Shown: one piece after another, positions 33,925 to 42,186 of the stretch | Layout: the number at the start of each line of letters is the position of its first letter | Position numbering within the stretch: the first letter of the stretch is position 1 | Assembly (NCBI RefSeq): GCF_030269125.1 | Contig: NZ_BSSM01000002.1 | Span: 620,001 to 684,000 of the forward strand | Length of the DNA stretch: 64,000 bases | Direction: 5' to 3' | DNA from: Streptomyces hygroscopicus subsp. hygroscopicus | GTDB lineage: Bacteria; Actinomycetota; Actinomycetes; Streptomycetales; Streptomycetaceae | Made by a program: the position numbers and the translations under genes | The notes under the pieces: model-generated | What the model was told of the DNA's origin: nothing | The model's database searches: none | Seen by the model: the letters and a program-made list of their open reading frames with translations, nothing else

Positions 33925-34935
33925 ATGGAACTGCTGACGATCGGGGCGTTCGCCCGGGTGAGCCGGCTGTCGCCGAAGGCGCTGCGGCTGTACGACGAGC
34001 TGGACCTGCTGCGACCCGCGCGGGTCGACCCCGGCACGGGCTACCGGTACTACTCCGCCGGGCAGTTGGGGCGGGCGCGGCTCGTGGCCTGGCTGCGGCG
34101 GCTCGGGATGCCGCTCGCCGGGATACGCGCCGTGTGCGCGCTGGAACCGGCCGAGGCCGCGCGGGAGATCGGCGCGTACTGGGCGCGGGTCGAGGCGGAG
34201 ACGGCGGTGCGGCGGGACCTCGCGGCGTTTCTCGTCGACCAGCTGACCGGCGAATCGGGAAGGGAACCGATGACGATGTGGGAACTGCGGCACTCCGCGC
34301 ACACCGACCGCGGGCTCGTGCGCCCGGCCAACCAGGACACCCTGTACGCGGGCCGCAGGCTGCTCGCCGTCGCCGACGGGTTCGGGCCCGCGGGGCTGGC
34401 GGCGAGCGGGGCGGCGGTGGCGGCGCTGCGCTTCCTGGACGAGGCGGAGTCGCTGCCCGCGGAGGGGGTGCTGGGGGCGCTGGAGGACGCGGTGCGTGCC
34501 GCGGGGGCGGCGGTGGCGGCGGTGGCGGAGCTGGCGGGCGCGACGAACGAGGTCGGCACCACGCTGACCGCGCTGCTGTGGACCGGGTCCCGGATGGCGC
34601 TGGCGCACATCGGGGACTCGCGGGTGTACCTCCTGCGGGACGGCTCGCTGCACCGCTTCACCCAGGACCACCGGGTCTCCCCCGAGTCCCCGATGCTGCA
34701 CAAGGCACTGACCGGCGGCGCGGACCCCGTCCCCGACCTGCGCGTCCAGGAGCCGGTGCCGGGCGACCGCTACCTGCTGTGCTCCGACGGCCTGACGGAG
34801 GCCGTCCCCGACGCCCGCATCCGGGAACTGCTGGCCTCGGGCTCGGGGCCGCGGGAACTGGTGGCCGCGGCGCTGTCGGCGGGCGCCCCGGACAACGTGA
34901 CCTGCGTCGTCGCCGACCTCCACGCGGCCGTCTGA
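33925..34935 (+). CDS. MerR regulator fused to a PP2C-type protein phosphatase
   Basis: A 336-aa two-domain protein. Residues 1-~110 are a MerR HTH with dimer helix (LLTIGAFARVSRLSPKALRL). From ~128 a PP2C/SpoIIE-type Ser/Thr phosphatase follows with all core metal motifs: HTDRGLVRPANQD, ADGFG, GTTLTALLW, HIGDSRVYLLRDG, LLCSDGLTE and PDNVTCVV. The phosphatase therefore looks active. The usual MerR effector domain is thus replaced by an enzyme, suggesting phosphorylation-linked transcription control. ATG 33925 is chosen over 33880 because it starts directly on the HTH and has a GAGGCGGGG RBS region. Confidence 0.87.
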   Translation: MELLTIGAFARVSRLSPKALRLYDELDLLRPARVDPGTGYRYYSAGQLGRARLVAWLRRLGMPLAGIRAVCALEPAEAAREIGAYWARVEAETAVRRDLAAFLVDQLTGESGREPMTMWELRHSAHTDRGLVRPANQDTLYAGRRLLAVADGFGPAGLAASGAAVAALRFLDEAESLPAEGVLGALEDAVRAAGAAVAAVAELAGATNEVGTTLTALLWTGSRMALAHIGDSRVYLLRDGSLHRFTQDHRVSPESPMLHKALTGGADPVPDLRVQEPVPGDRYLLCSDGLTEAVPDARIRELLASGSGPRELVAAALSAGAPDNVTCVVADLHAAV

Positions 34936-35069
34936 GGGACGGACCCCGGGGACGGCCCCGACCGGATCGCGCCCCACGCCCGGGATGGGCGTGGTCGTCG
35001 CGGGCAGGATCGTGGTGTAGGAAGGGGCTGGCAGGGGCTGGATGGTCCTGAGGGTGAAGGGGTGCGCGG

Positions 35070-36515
35070 GTGTCCTCACTGTTCGGCGGGCTTGATGGTG
35101 GTGCGCGGGAGCGGGTTGCCGTGCGGTTCGATGGGCGGTCGCTGACGTACGGCGGTCTCGCGGGGGCGGCCGGGGTCGTGGCCCGGCGGGTCGGCCGGGG
35201 CGGGCGGGTGGCCGTGTGGGCGACGCCCGGGATGGAGACCGTGGTCGCCGTCGTCGGCGTGCTGCTCGCCGGTTCCGCCGCCGTGCCGCTCAACCCCAAG
35301 TCGGGTGAGAAGGAGCTGGCCCACATCGTCTCCGACAGCGCGCCCTCCCTCGTCCTCGCGGCTCCGGGTGCGCGACTCCCCGGCGCGCTGGGCGGCTTGG
35401 AGCGCGTCGACGTCGACGTCGAGGCGAGGGCGGAGGTCCCGCAGCCCGAGGTCTCCGAGGAGGACCCCGCCCTCGTCGTCTACACCTCCGGCACCACCGG
35501 CCCGCCCAAGGGTGCCGTACTCCCCCGTCGCGCCCTCACCGCGACGCTGGACGCGCTCGCCGACGCCTGGCAGTGGACGGAGGCCGACGTGCTGGTGCAC
35601 GGTCTGCCGCTGTTCCATGTGCACGGGCTGGTGCTCGGCGTCCTCGGCCCGCTCCGCCGCGGCGGGTCCGTGCGGCACCTGGGGCGGTTCTCCACCGAGG
35701 GCGTCGCACGCGCGCTCACGGACGGCGCGACCATGTTCTTCGGGGTCCCGACGATGTACCACCGCATCGCCGAGGCCCTCCCGGACGACCCCGGGCTGGC
35801 CGAGGCCCTCCGCGGGGCCCGGCTGCTCGTCTCCGGCTCGGCCGCGCTGCCCGTCCACGACCACGAGCGGATCGCGGCGGCCACCGGACGCCGGGTCGTC
35901 GAGCGGTACGGCATGACCGAGACCCTGATGAACACCAGTGTGCGCGCGGACGGGGAACCCCGGGCCGGAACGGTCGGGGTGCCGCTGCCGGGGGTGGAGC
36001 TGCGGCTCGTGGAGGAGGACGGGACGGAGATCGCCGGACTCGACGGGGAGAGCGTCGGGGAGATCCAGGTCCGCGGGCCCAACCTGTTCACCGGGTACCT
36101 GAACCGGCCCGACGCCACCGCCGCGGCCTTCACCGCCGACGGGTGGTTCCGGACCGGCGACATGGCCGTGCGCGAGCCGGACGGGTACGTGCGGATCGTC
36201 GGCCGCAAGGCCACCGACCTCATCAAGAGCGGCGGTTACAAGATCGGGGCCGGCGAGATCGAGAACGCGCTCCTCGAACACCCGGGCGTCCGCGAGGCCG
36301 CCGTCACCGGCGAACCGGACGCGGACCTGGGTGAGCGGATCGTCGCCTGGATCGTCCCGGCGGACCCCGGTAACCCGCCCGGCACCGAGGAGCTGGCGGA
36401 CCACGTCGCCCGGCGGCTCGCCCCGCACAAGCGCCCCCGCGTCGTCCGCCACCTGGACGTCCTCCCCCGCAACGACATGGGGAAGATCATGAAGCGGGCC
36501 CTGACCGATGCCTGA
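35070..36515 (+). CDS. matB: Malonyl-CoA synthetase (acyl-AMP ligase)
   Basis: A 481-aa ANL-superfamily ligase that activates malonate or methylmalonate to the CoA thioester via an acyl-AMP. It has the P-loop YTSGTTGPPKGAV, RYGMTE, the hinge GRKATDLIKSGGYKIG with its conserved Asp and Lys, and the catalytic Lys in NDMGKIMKRAL. The sequence is extremely close to the structurally studied S. coelicolor MatB (SCO2444) as I remember it. The GTG start is at 35070. It overlaps the next gene by 8 bp, so the two are coupled; together they supply and handle malonyl-CoA. Confidence 0.92.
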   Translation: MSSLFGGLDGGARERVAVRFDGRSLTYGGLAGAAGVVARRVGRGGRVAVWATPGMETVVAVVGVLLAGSAAVPLNPKSGEKELAHIVSDSAPSLVLAAPGARLPGALGGLERVDVDVEARAEVPQPEVSEEDPALVVYTSGTTGPPKGAVLPRRALTATLDALADAWQWTEADVLVHGLPLFHVHGLVLGVLGPLRRGGSVRHLGRFSTEGVARALTDGATMFFGVPTMYHRIAEALPDDPGLAEALRGARLLVSGSAALPVHDHERIAAATGRRVVERYGMTETLMNTSVRADGEPRAGTVGVPLPGVELRLVEEDGTEIAGLDGESVGEIQVRGPNLFTGYLNRPDATAAAFTADGWFRTGDMAVREPDGYVRIVGRKATDLIKSGGYKIGAGEIENALLEHPGVREAAVTGEPDADLGERIVAWIVPADPGNPPGTEELADHVARRLAPHKRPRVVRHLDVLPRNDMGKIMKRALTDA

Positions 36516-37872
36516 CCAGCGGCTCAACGCGCGCGGGACGCTCGATCTCGTCACGGACGACGGCACCTTCGCGGAACTCCCCTCCCCGGCACGGGAGCCC
36601 CGGCCCGACGGCCCACTCGCCTGGCACGGGTACGACGCCTCGCGCGCCCGCGCCGCCGAACGCACCGGCGAGGAGGAGTCCGTCGTCTGCGGCACCGCGA
36701 CCGTCGCGGGCACCCGCGCCGTACTGATCGCCTTCGAGTTCGGCTTCCTCGGCGGCTCCCTGGGCGAACGCACCGGCGACCGGCTGGAGGGAGCGTACGC
36801 GTACGCCCGCGAACACCGCCTGCCCGTCGTGCCGTTGATCGCCACCGGGGGCAGCCGGATGCAGGAGGGCATGGTCGCCCTGACCCAACTCCAGCGCGTC
36901 GCCCGGCAGTCCGCGCTCACCCGTGCGGCCGGCCTGCCCCAGATCGCCGTCCTGCGCGACCCCACCACCGGCGGCGGCTGGGCCACCCTGGGCGCCGGCG
37001 CGGACGTGATCCTGGCCCTTGGCGGGGCCCAAGTGGGCTTCGCCGGCTCCCGCGTCCGCCCACCCGGCGCCGACCCCGCCGCCTACACGGCCGAGGCCCA
37101 GGTGGCGGCGGGGGCGGCGGACGCGGTGGTGCGGACGGAGGACCTGAAGGAGTCCCTGGGGGCGTGGCTGCGGCTGCTGTCCCGGACGGACCCGGGGACC
37201 CCCGCCCCGGTCCCGGCCGCCCTCGGCACGCCCGGCCTCCCCGCCACCGGCTGGGACGCCGTCCAGCGCGCGCGTTCCCCCGAACGTCCGCGCGCCCGCG
37301 CCTACTTGGACGCCTACTTCGCCCACCGGGTCCATATCAGCGGCGACCGGTGCGGCGGCAGGGACCCCGACGGCATCCTCTGCGGCTTCGGCGAGCACCA
37401 CGGTCGTACCGTCGCGTTCGCCGCGCAGACCGGGGCGGGGACGCGGCCCGCCGGGTACCGGACGGCGGCGCGGGTGATCCGGATGGCGGACCGGCTGGGG
37501 GTGCCGGTGCTGACGCTGGTGGACACCCCCGGTGCCGCGAACGACGCGGACGCCGAGCGGCAGGGGGCGGGTGCGGCGATCGCCGAGGTGTTCGGGGCGG
37601 TGGCCGGGGCACGCGTGCCGGTCACCACACTGGTGATCGGCGAGGGCGGCTCCGGCGGCGCCCTGGCGCTGGCCGCCCCCGGCAACACCTGGGCCACCCC
37701 GGACAGTTACTTCTCGGTCATCGCCCCGGAACTGGCCGCGGCCATCCTCAAACGCCCCCCGGAGGACGTCGAGAACACCGCGGACCAGCTCCGCGTCCGC
37801 CCGCAGGATCTGGTGGAGCTGGGCCTGGTCCGGGGCATCGTCCGCGGGTCCGGGCCGGCGGGCGCCCCTTGA
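36508..37872 (+). CDS. Carboxyl-transferase domain protein (acetyl-CoA carboxylase-type)
   Basis: A 454-aa protein with both halves of an ACC/PCC carboxyltransferase in one chain: a beta-like N-terminal half (LIAFEFGFLGGSLGERTGDR) and an alpha-like C-terminal half (VLTLVDTPGAANDADAERQG and VIGEGGSGGALALAAP). The GG pairs that form the oxyanion holes are present. No biotin carboxylase or carrier gene is nearby. The start ATG lies inside the end of matB (8-bp overlap), so the proteins are made together; a role in malonyl-CoA decarboxylation/carboxylation balance is likely but unproven. Confidence 0.85.
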   Translation: MPDQRLNARGTLDLVTDDGTFAELPSPAREPRPDGPLAWHGYDASRARAAERTGEEESVVCGTATVAGTRAVLIAFEFGFLGGSLGERTGDRLEGAYAYAREHRLPVVPLIATGGSRMQEGMVALTQLQRVARQSALTRAAGLPQIAVLRDPTTGGGWATLGAGADVILALGGAQVGFAGSRVRPPGADPAAYTAEAQVAAGAADAVVRTEDLKESLGAWLRLLSRTDPGTPAPVPAALGTPGLPATGWDAVQRARSPERPRARAYLDAYFAHRVHISGDRCGGRDPDGILCGFGEHHGRTVAFAAQTGAGTRPAGYRTAARVIRMADRLGVPVLTLVDTPGAANDADAERQGAGAAIAEVFGAVAGARVPVTTLVIGEGGSGGALALAAPGNTWATPDSYFSVIAPELAAAILKRPPEDVENTADQLRVRPQDLVELGLVRGIVRGSGPAGAP

Positions 37873-37881
37873 GGGGCGCCC
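37860..37881. terminator. Hairpin terminator spanning the carboxyltransferase stop
   Basis: GGGCGCCCC (37860-37868) pairs perfectly with GGGGCGCCC (37873-37881) across a TTGA loop that contains the stop codon. It lies between two convergent genes and is symmetrical, so it could end transcription from both sides. Confidence 0.7.
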
Positions 37882-37887
37882 CGAGGG

Positions 37888-40800
37888 CTACCTCACCCCC
37901 ACCGCCCTGACGATCTCCTGCGTCACCGACCCGCCCTTGTCGTCCCGGGCCGACGCCCGCAGGGAGACGGAGGTGGCCGAGTTCGGCACCGTCAGCGTCC
38001 CGCGCCAGTCCGCCGCACCGGCCCCCTCCAGGGACACCGCCTTCCACGTCGCCCCCTCGTCGTACGAGACCTCCAGCCGGCCCCCGCCGAGCGTCCCCGT
38101 CCCCGCGGCGCCGGCCATGTACCGCGCCCCGAGCGTCACGGGCAACCGCTTCCCCCCGCGCACCGTGCCGGCGAGATCCGTGTCCAGCCCGTAGGAGAGG
38201 TTGATCAGCGGCAGCGTCGTCGCCCGGTCGTCCGGCGTCCGGGCCGAGCGGAACGTCCACTCGGTGTGCCCCCTCGTCGCGAGCGTCCAGTGCTCCAGGT
38301 CCAGCGAGGTGTCGGTCACCACCTTGTAGGTGTGCTCGTCGGCCGGCGCGTCCCAGACGAACGCGGTCGAGCCGCTGCCACCGTCCGCCAGGTTCCCGTC
38401 CAGGTACACGGACGTCGACTGGCTCATCCCGCTGTCGCCCCACACGTCCCCGGATCCCGTGTGATCGGGGCCCGAGTCGCCCCATCCCGGCGTGTTCAAC
38501 TGGATCAGGTTCCCGGTCCGCTGCTCGCCCCAGCCGAGGCCGGTGCCGAGCCACGGGTGCCACACCGGCTGGAACCAGTGCAGCCGGGGCCGGCTGCCGC
38601 CCTCGTAGCGCACCAGCCCGCCGCGTTCCTCCAGCGTGCCGAGGCCCAGGGTGACGGACTCGGTCCACAGCTGGCCGGGGCCGGTGGAGACGTAGTCCGT
38701 GCGCCGGGCCGGCAGGTCGATGTCCTCCTGGGAACCGATGCCGACGGGGAAGGCGTCGGTGACGGAGTAGCGGAACTCCCCGCCGCTCGTCGGCCGCGCC
38801 GCGTGGAACGAGACGTGCAGGGCGGCCAGTTGGTTCGAGGAAGGCCGGTAGGTCAGATCGCGGTCCGGGATCGAACCCCTGTGGCCCTCGGAGAGGTCGT
38901 ACACGTACGGCGAGTCGGGCGTCCCGGTCATGTCCACGGAAGCGTCCGCCCGCAGCCGCGCCGCGTCCGCCCGGTCCACCGTGGCGATCACCAGCGGGCG
39001 GTTCGTGTTGTCGTCGTTGCCCCACCAGTCCATCAGCCGCCCCGGTGCGTCGTCCGTGACGAACAGCGCCTTCGCGCCCGCGTCCTGGGCCGCCCGCGCG
39101 AGCGCCGGCGGGTCCTCGCCCTCGGCGAGGTGGGCCAGCACCGCCTTGCCCGAGACGGACGAGGGCATCGCGCCGTCGCCGACGTCCACCAGCGGCAGCT
39201 TCTCCCGCCCCGAGACCAGCGTGCCGCCCGGCTGGACCGTCGCCTCGGCGACGCCCCTGACCTCCAGCCGCGGCTTCGCCAGCCGCCACACGGTGCGGTA
39301 CTCGAAGGTGCCCCGGGTGACCTCGGGCGTGGGCGCGGCGAAGACGCTGTCGTAGGTGAGGGGCACCTGGACCGCGCCGGAGAGGTCGGCGCCGTTCGCG
39401 GCACGGTCGTACTCCACGAGGAGCTGGTGGGTCTCGGTGCGCCGGGACACCGCCGCCTTCACCTCCCGCAGCTTCGTGCCGTCGAGGGTGACGTCGCTGT
39501 CGTGGTCGAGGGTGACCTCGGGCGCGGAGAGGAAGCCGAGGCCGAGGGAGTCGGCGCCGTGGCTGCCGTGCACGTCGAGGAAGGACGTGAGGGCGTAGGT
39601 GCCCGGCTTCAGGCGGAGTCGGAGGGTGCCGGAGTCGCCCACGTGCTCCTGTAGGGGGTCCGCGTTCGGGGCCAGTTGCTGCACCGTGAGGTCGGCGGCC
39701 GTGGGAGCGCCCGCGCGGTCCTTGACGTGGACCGTGAGCGTGTACCGCTCGTCCTCTTTGACCAGCCCGAACACGGTGTGCGCGCGCACCGCGCCGGAGT
39801 CGTCGGCGGCCACGATCTGGCCGCTGGTGTCACCGACGGGCGCCTTGGTGCCGTCGCCGGTGACGGTGGTGGTGGCGGTCCCGTGCGCGGGGACGGTGAG
39901 GGAGGAGTCCGCGAGGGTGGCGACGCCGTCCGGGGCGCCCCGCGCCGACAGGGTCAGGTGGATGTCCCGGTCGGAGGAGTTGGTGTAGGTGAGCGTCCTG
40001 GTGACCGGCTCGTCCGCGGTGTAGGGCCAGCGGTGGAAGCCGAGGTCGGCGCTGCCGGTGGCGGTCACCGTGGCCCCTACGGCGTCCGGCACGCTGACCC
40101 GTCCGGCGCCCACCGTGTACGCGGACGCGTCGAGCTGCCTGGACGTGGACATCAGCGCGTCCTTCAACTGGGCGCCGGTCCAGTCGGGATGCTCCTGCGC
40201 GAGGAGGGCGGCCACGCCCGCGACGTGCGGCGTCGCCATCGACGTACCGCTCATCGTGGTGTAGTAGCCGCTGCCGCCGACGAGTTGGGAGCGGGCGGCG
40301 AGGATGTCGACGCCGGGGGCGGAGAGGTCGGGCTTGAGGGCGTTGTCGCCCGGCCGGGGGCCCGCGCTGGTGAAGTAGGCCGGCCGGTCCGCGGAGTCGA
40401 CCGCGCCGACGGTCAGGGCCGCGTCGGCCGCGCCGGGCGAGCTGATGGAGGAGGGCGCGCCGGTGTTCCCGGCGGCGACGACGAAGAGCGCCCCGGTCTC
40501 CCGGGAGAGGCTGTCCACGGCCTGGGCCATCGGGTCGGTGCCGTCGCTGGGCTCGGCGGACCCGAGGCTCATCGAGACGATCCGGGCGTGCACGTCGCGC
40601 GCGGCCCACTCCATGCCGGCGATGATCTGCGACTCGCTGCCCGAGCCCTGGTCGCTGAGCACCTTGCCGACGGCGAGCGTGGCGTCCGGCGCGACGCCCT
40701 TCTCCCTGCCGTCGGAGGCGGCGCCGCTGCCGCCGACGGTGGAGGTGACGTGGGTGCCGTGCCCGTAGCGGTCGGCGACCTCCTCGCCGTCGACGAAGCT

Positions 40801-41514
40801 CCTGGACCGGCTGACACGGTCGGCCAGGTCGGGGTGGGTGAGGTCGGCGCCGGAGTCGAGGACGGCGACGGTGACGCCCTTGCCGGTCAGGCCGGCGTCC
40901 CACGCGGCCGGGGTGCCGATCTGGGCGTTGCTCTCGGCCATGTCGGCCTCGACCCGCCCGTCCAGCCACACCTTGGCGACGCCGTCGCCGCGCGTGAACG
41001 ACCGCCAGAACGTACGCCCCTTGGCCGCCTCGACGGCCGCGCCCCGCACGCTGGGCAGGCCCCGGCCGCGGGAGGTGCCGGCCGGGGCGGCCGCGGGGAC
41101 GCGGGTCTCCTTGCCGTAACTCACGATCAGGGGCGTGGATTCGGCCTTGCCGTCGGTGAGGCCCTGGCGTATCAGCGCGCTCACGTCGAACAGCCGCCGG
41201 TCCAGCTTCCCCGCGCGCAGGTACGGCAGCGTCTCGTCCGGCACGACCGTCAGGTCGCCGTTGCCCGTCTGCGTGCGCACGGCCCCGGTGGCGCCCCGGG
41301 GCCGCCGCACGGTGACGGTCCTCCTGCCGTGCCCGAGGTCGGTGACGGTCACCCGGTCGCCGGTGAGGAGGGTGACGGTCACCGGGGCGGGGGCGGCCGA
41401 TCCCACCGCCGCGGCCTTCCCGTCCGCGGCCGTCGCCCCGGGTACCGGCACGGCGGCCAGCACGAGCCCCGCCGACAGCAGGGCCGTCCGGCGTCTGACT
41501 GGTCCTCTGGTCAT
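37888..41514 (-). CDS. Large secreted subtilisin-like serine protease (S8)
   Basis: A 1208-aa exported protease. It has a signal peptide (RRRTALLSAGLVLAAVPVPG), a pro-region, and an S8 domain with Asp in VAVLDSGADLTHPDL (~216), His in YGHGTHVTSTVGG (~248) and Ser in GTSMATPHVAGVAALL (~423). Beta-sandwich domains follow, including a PA-like segment (~770-830, ALFVTDD) and a final Ig-like domain (ASARDDKGGSVTQ). It probably acts in extracellular protein degradation or maturation. ATG 41514 is chosen for the signal peptide; the frame is open to 41757 without one. It is divergent from the conflict-system operon across 288 bp. Confidence 0.92.
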   Translation of the reverse strand: MTRGPVRRRTALLSAGLVLAAVPVPGATAADGKAAAVGSAAPAPVTVTLLTGDRVTVTDLGHGRRTVTVRRPRGATGAVRTQTGNGDLTVVPDETLPYLRAGKLDRRLFDVSALIRQGLTDGKAESTPLIVSYGKETRVPAAAPAGTSRGRGLPSVRGAAVEAAKGRTFWRSFTRGDGVAKVWLDGRVEADMAESNAQIGTPAAWDAGLTGKGVTVAVLDSGADLTHPDLADRVSRSRSFVDGEEVADRYGHGTHVTSTVGGSGAASDGREKGVAPDATLAVGKVLSDQGSGSESQIIAGMEWAARDVHARIVSMSLGSAEPSDGTDPMAQAVDSLSRETGALFVVAAGNTGAPSSISSPGAADAALTVGAVDSADRPAYFTSAGPRPGDNALKPDLSAPGVDILAARSQLVGGSGYYTTMSGTSMATPHVAGVAALLAQEHPDWTGAQLKDALMSTSRQLDASAYTVGAGRVSVPDAVGATVTATGSADLGFHRWPYTADEPVTRTLTYTNSSDRDIHLTLSARGAPDGVATLADSSLTVPAHGTATTTVTGDGTKAPVGDTSGQIVAADDSGAVRAHTVFGLVKEDERYTLTVHVKDRAGAPTAADLTVQQLAPNADPLQEHVGDSGTLRLRLKPGTYALTSFLDVHGSHGADSLGLGFLSAPEVTLDHDSDVTLDGTKLREVKAAVSRRTETHQLLVEYDRAANGADLSGAVQVPLTYDSVFAAPTPEVTRGTFEYRTVWRLAKPRLEVRGVAEATVQPGGTLVSGREKLPLVDVGDGAMPSSVSGKAVLAHLAEGEDPPALARAAQDAGAKALFVTDDAPGRLMDWWGNDDNTNRPLVIATVDRADAARLRADASVDMTGTPDSPYVYDLSEGHRGSIPDRDLTYRPSSNQLAALHVSFHAARPTSGGEFRYSVTDAFPVGIGSQEDIDLPARRTDYVSTGPGQLWTESVTLGLGTLEERGGLVRYEGGSRPRLHWFQPVWHPWLGTGLGWGEQRTGNLIQLNTPGWGDSGPDHTGSGDVWGDSGMSQSTSVYLDGNLADGGSGSTAFVWDAPADEHTYKVVTDTSLDLEHWTLATRGHTEWTFRSARTPDDRATTLPLINLSYGLDTDLAGTVRGGKRLPVTLGARYMAGAAGTGTLGGGRLEVSYDEGATWKAVSLEGAGAADWRGTLTVPNSATSVSLRASARDDKGGSVTQEIVRAVGVR

Positions 41515-41802
41515 CCACGCCCTCTTCCGCGTCCGGATCGCGCCCGGAACGACCCTTCCGGGACGGCTGGTCCGGAATGGCTCGTCCGGCGCTGTCGAGT
41601 ACTGCGCCTCACGTGCAGGCAAGAGTGTGGTGCGACCGGTGGGAGCGCACAGGGGCCGGGCGTGGCGGGTTGTCACGGTGGCGGGTTCCCGCCATGTTCC
41701 GGCGGTTGACCCGCCGGGGCGTAATGAGTGGGCCGCGCGAAGCGGCGTCCGTACCATGGGGGTTGCGCACAGGTCCGCGGACGAGGGGGAGCGAGCGGCG
41801 GC

Positions 41803-42186
41803 ATGGACCAGTTGGTGGAGTTCGAGACCGAGGACGGCGCCCGCGTGGTGGTCGAGGGGGCCGCGGGCGCCCGGACCGGCACCCGGCTGGTCTCGCGGGG
41901 CGACGGGGTGGTGCAGGCGGCGCGCACCTTCGAGGGCGCGCTGGACGGCGTGCGGGCGGCGGCCGAGGCCGCGCTGCGGGTCTTCCGGGACGGCAGCCTG
42001 CGGCCCGACTCGGTGGAGATCGAGTTCGGGGTGAAGATGTCCGCGGAGGCCGGTGCGATCATCGCCAAGGGGTCCGCGGAGGGTCAGCTGGTCGTCAAGC
42101 TCAGCTGGGCGCCCGGGACTTCGCCCGCCGTGTCCGGCGTGCCCGCTCAGACCGCCGTCGGCCCGGAGTCCGCCGAGCGCCCATGA
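41803..42186 (+). CDS. CU044_2847 family protein (trypsin-co-occurring domain 1)
   Basis: A 127-aa single-domain protein starting MDQLVEFETEDGARVVVEGA, with the family's VEIEFGVKMSAEAGAIIAKG core and a short Ala/Pro tail. This small domain is named for its constant pairing with trypsin-like proteases and is thought to be an adaptor or protease regulator in NTP-dependent conflict systems. It overlaps the protease gene by 4 bp (ATGA), so the two are made in fixed ratio. First gene of the operon; the ATG at 41803 is preceded by GAGGGGGAGCGAG. Confidence 0.9.
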   Translation: MDQLVEFETEDGARVVVEGAAGARTGTRLVSRGDGVVQAARTFEGALDGVRAAAEAALRVFRDGSLRPDSVEIEFGVKMSAEAGAIIAKGSAEGQLVVKLSWAPGTSPAVSGVPAQTAVGPESAERP

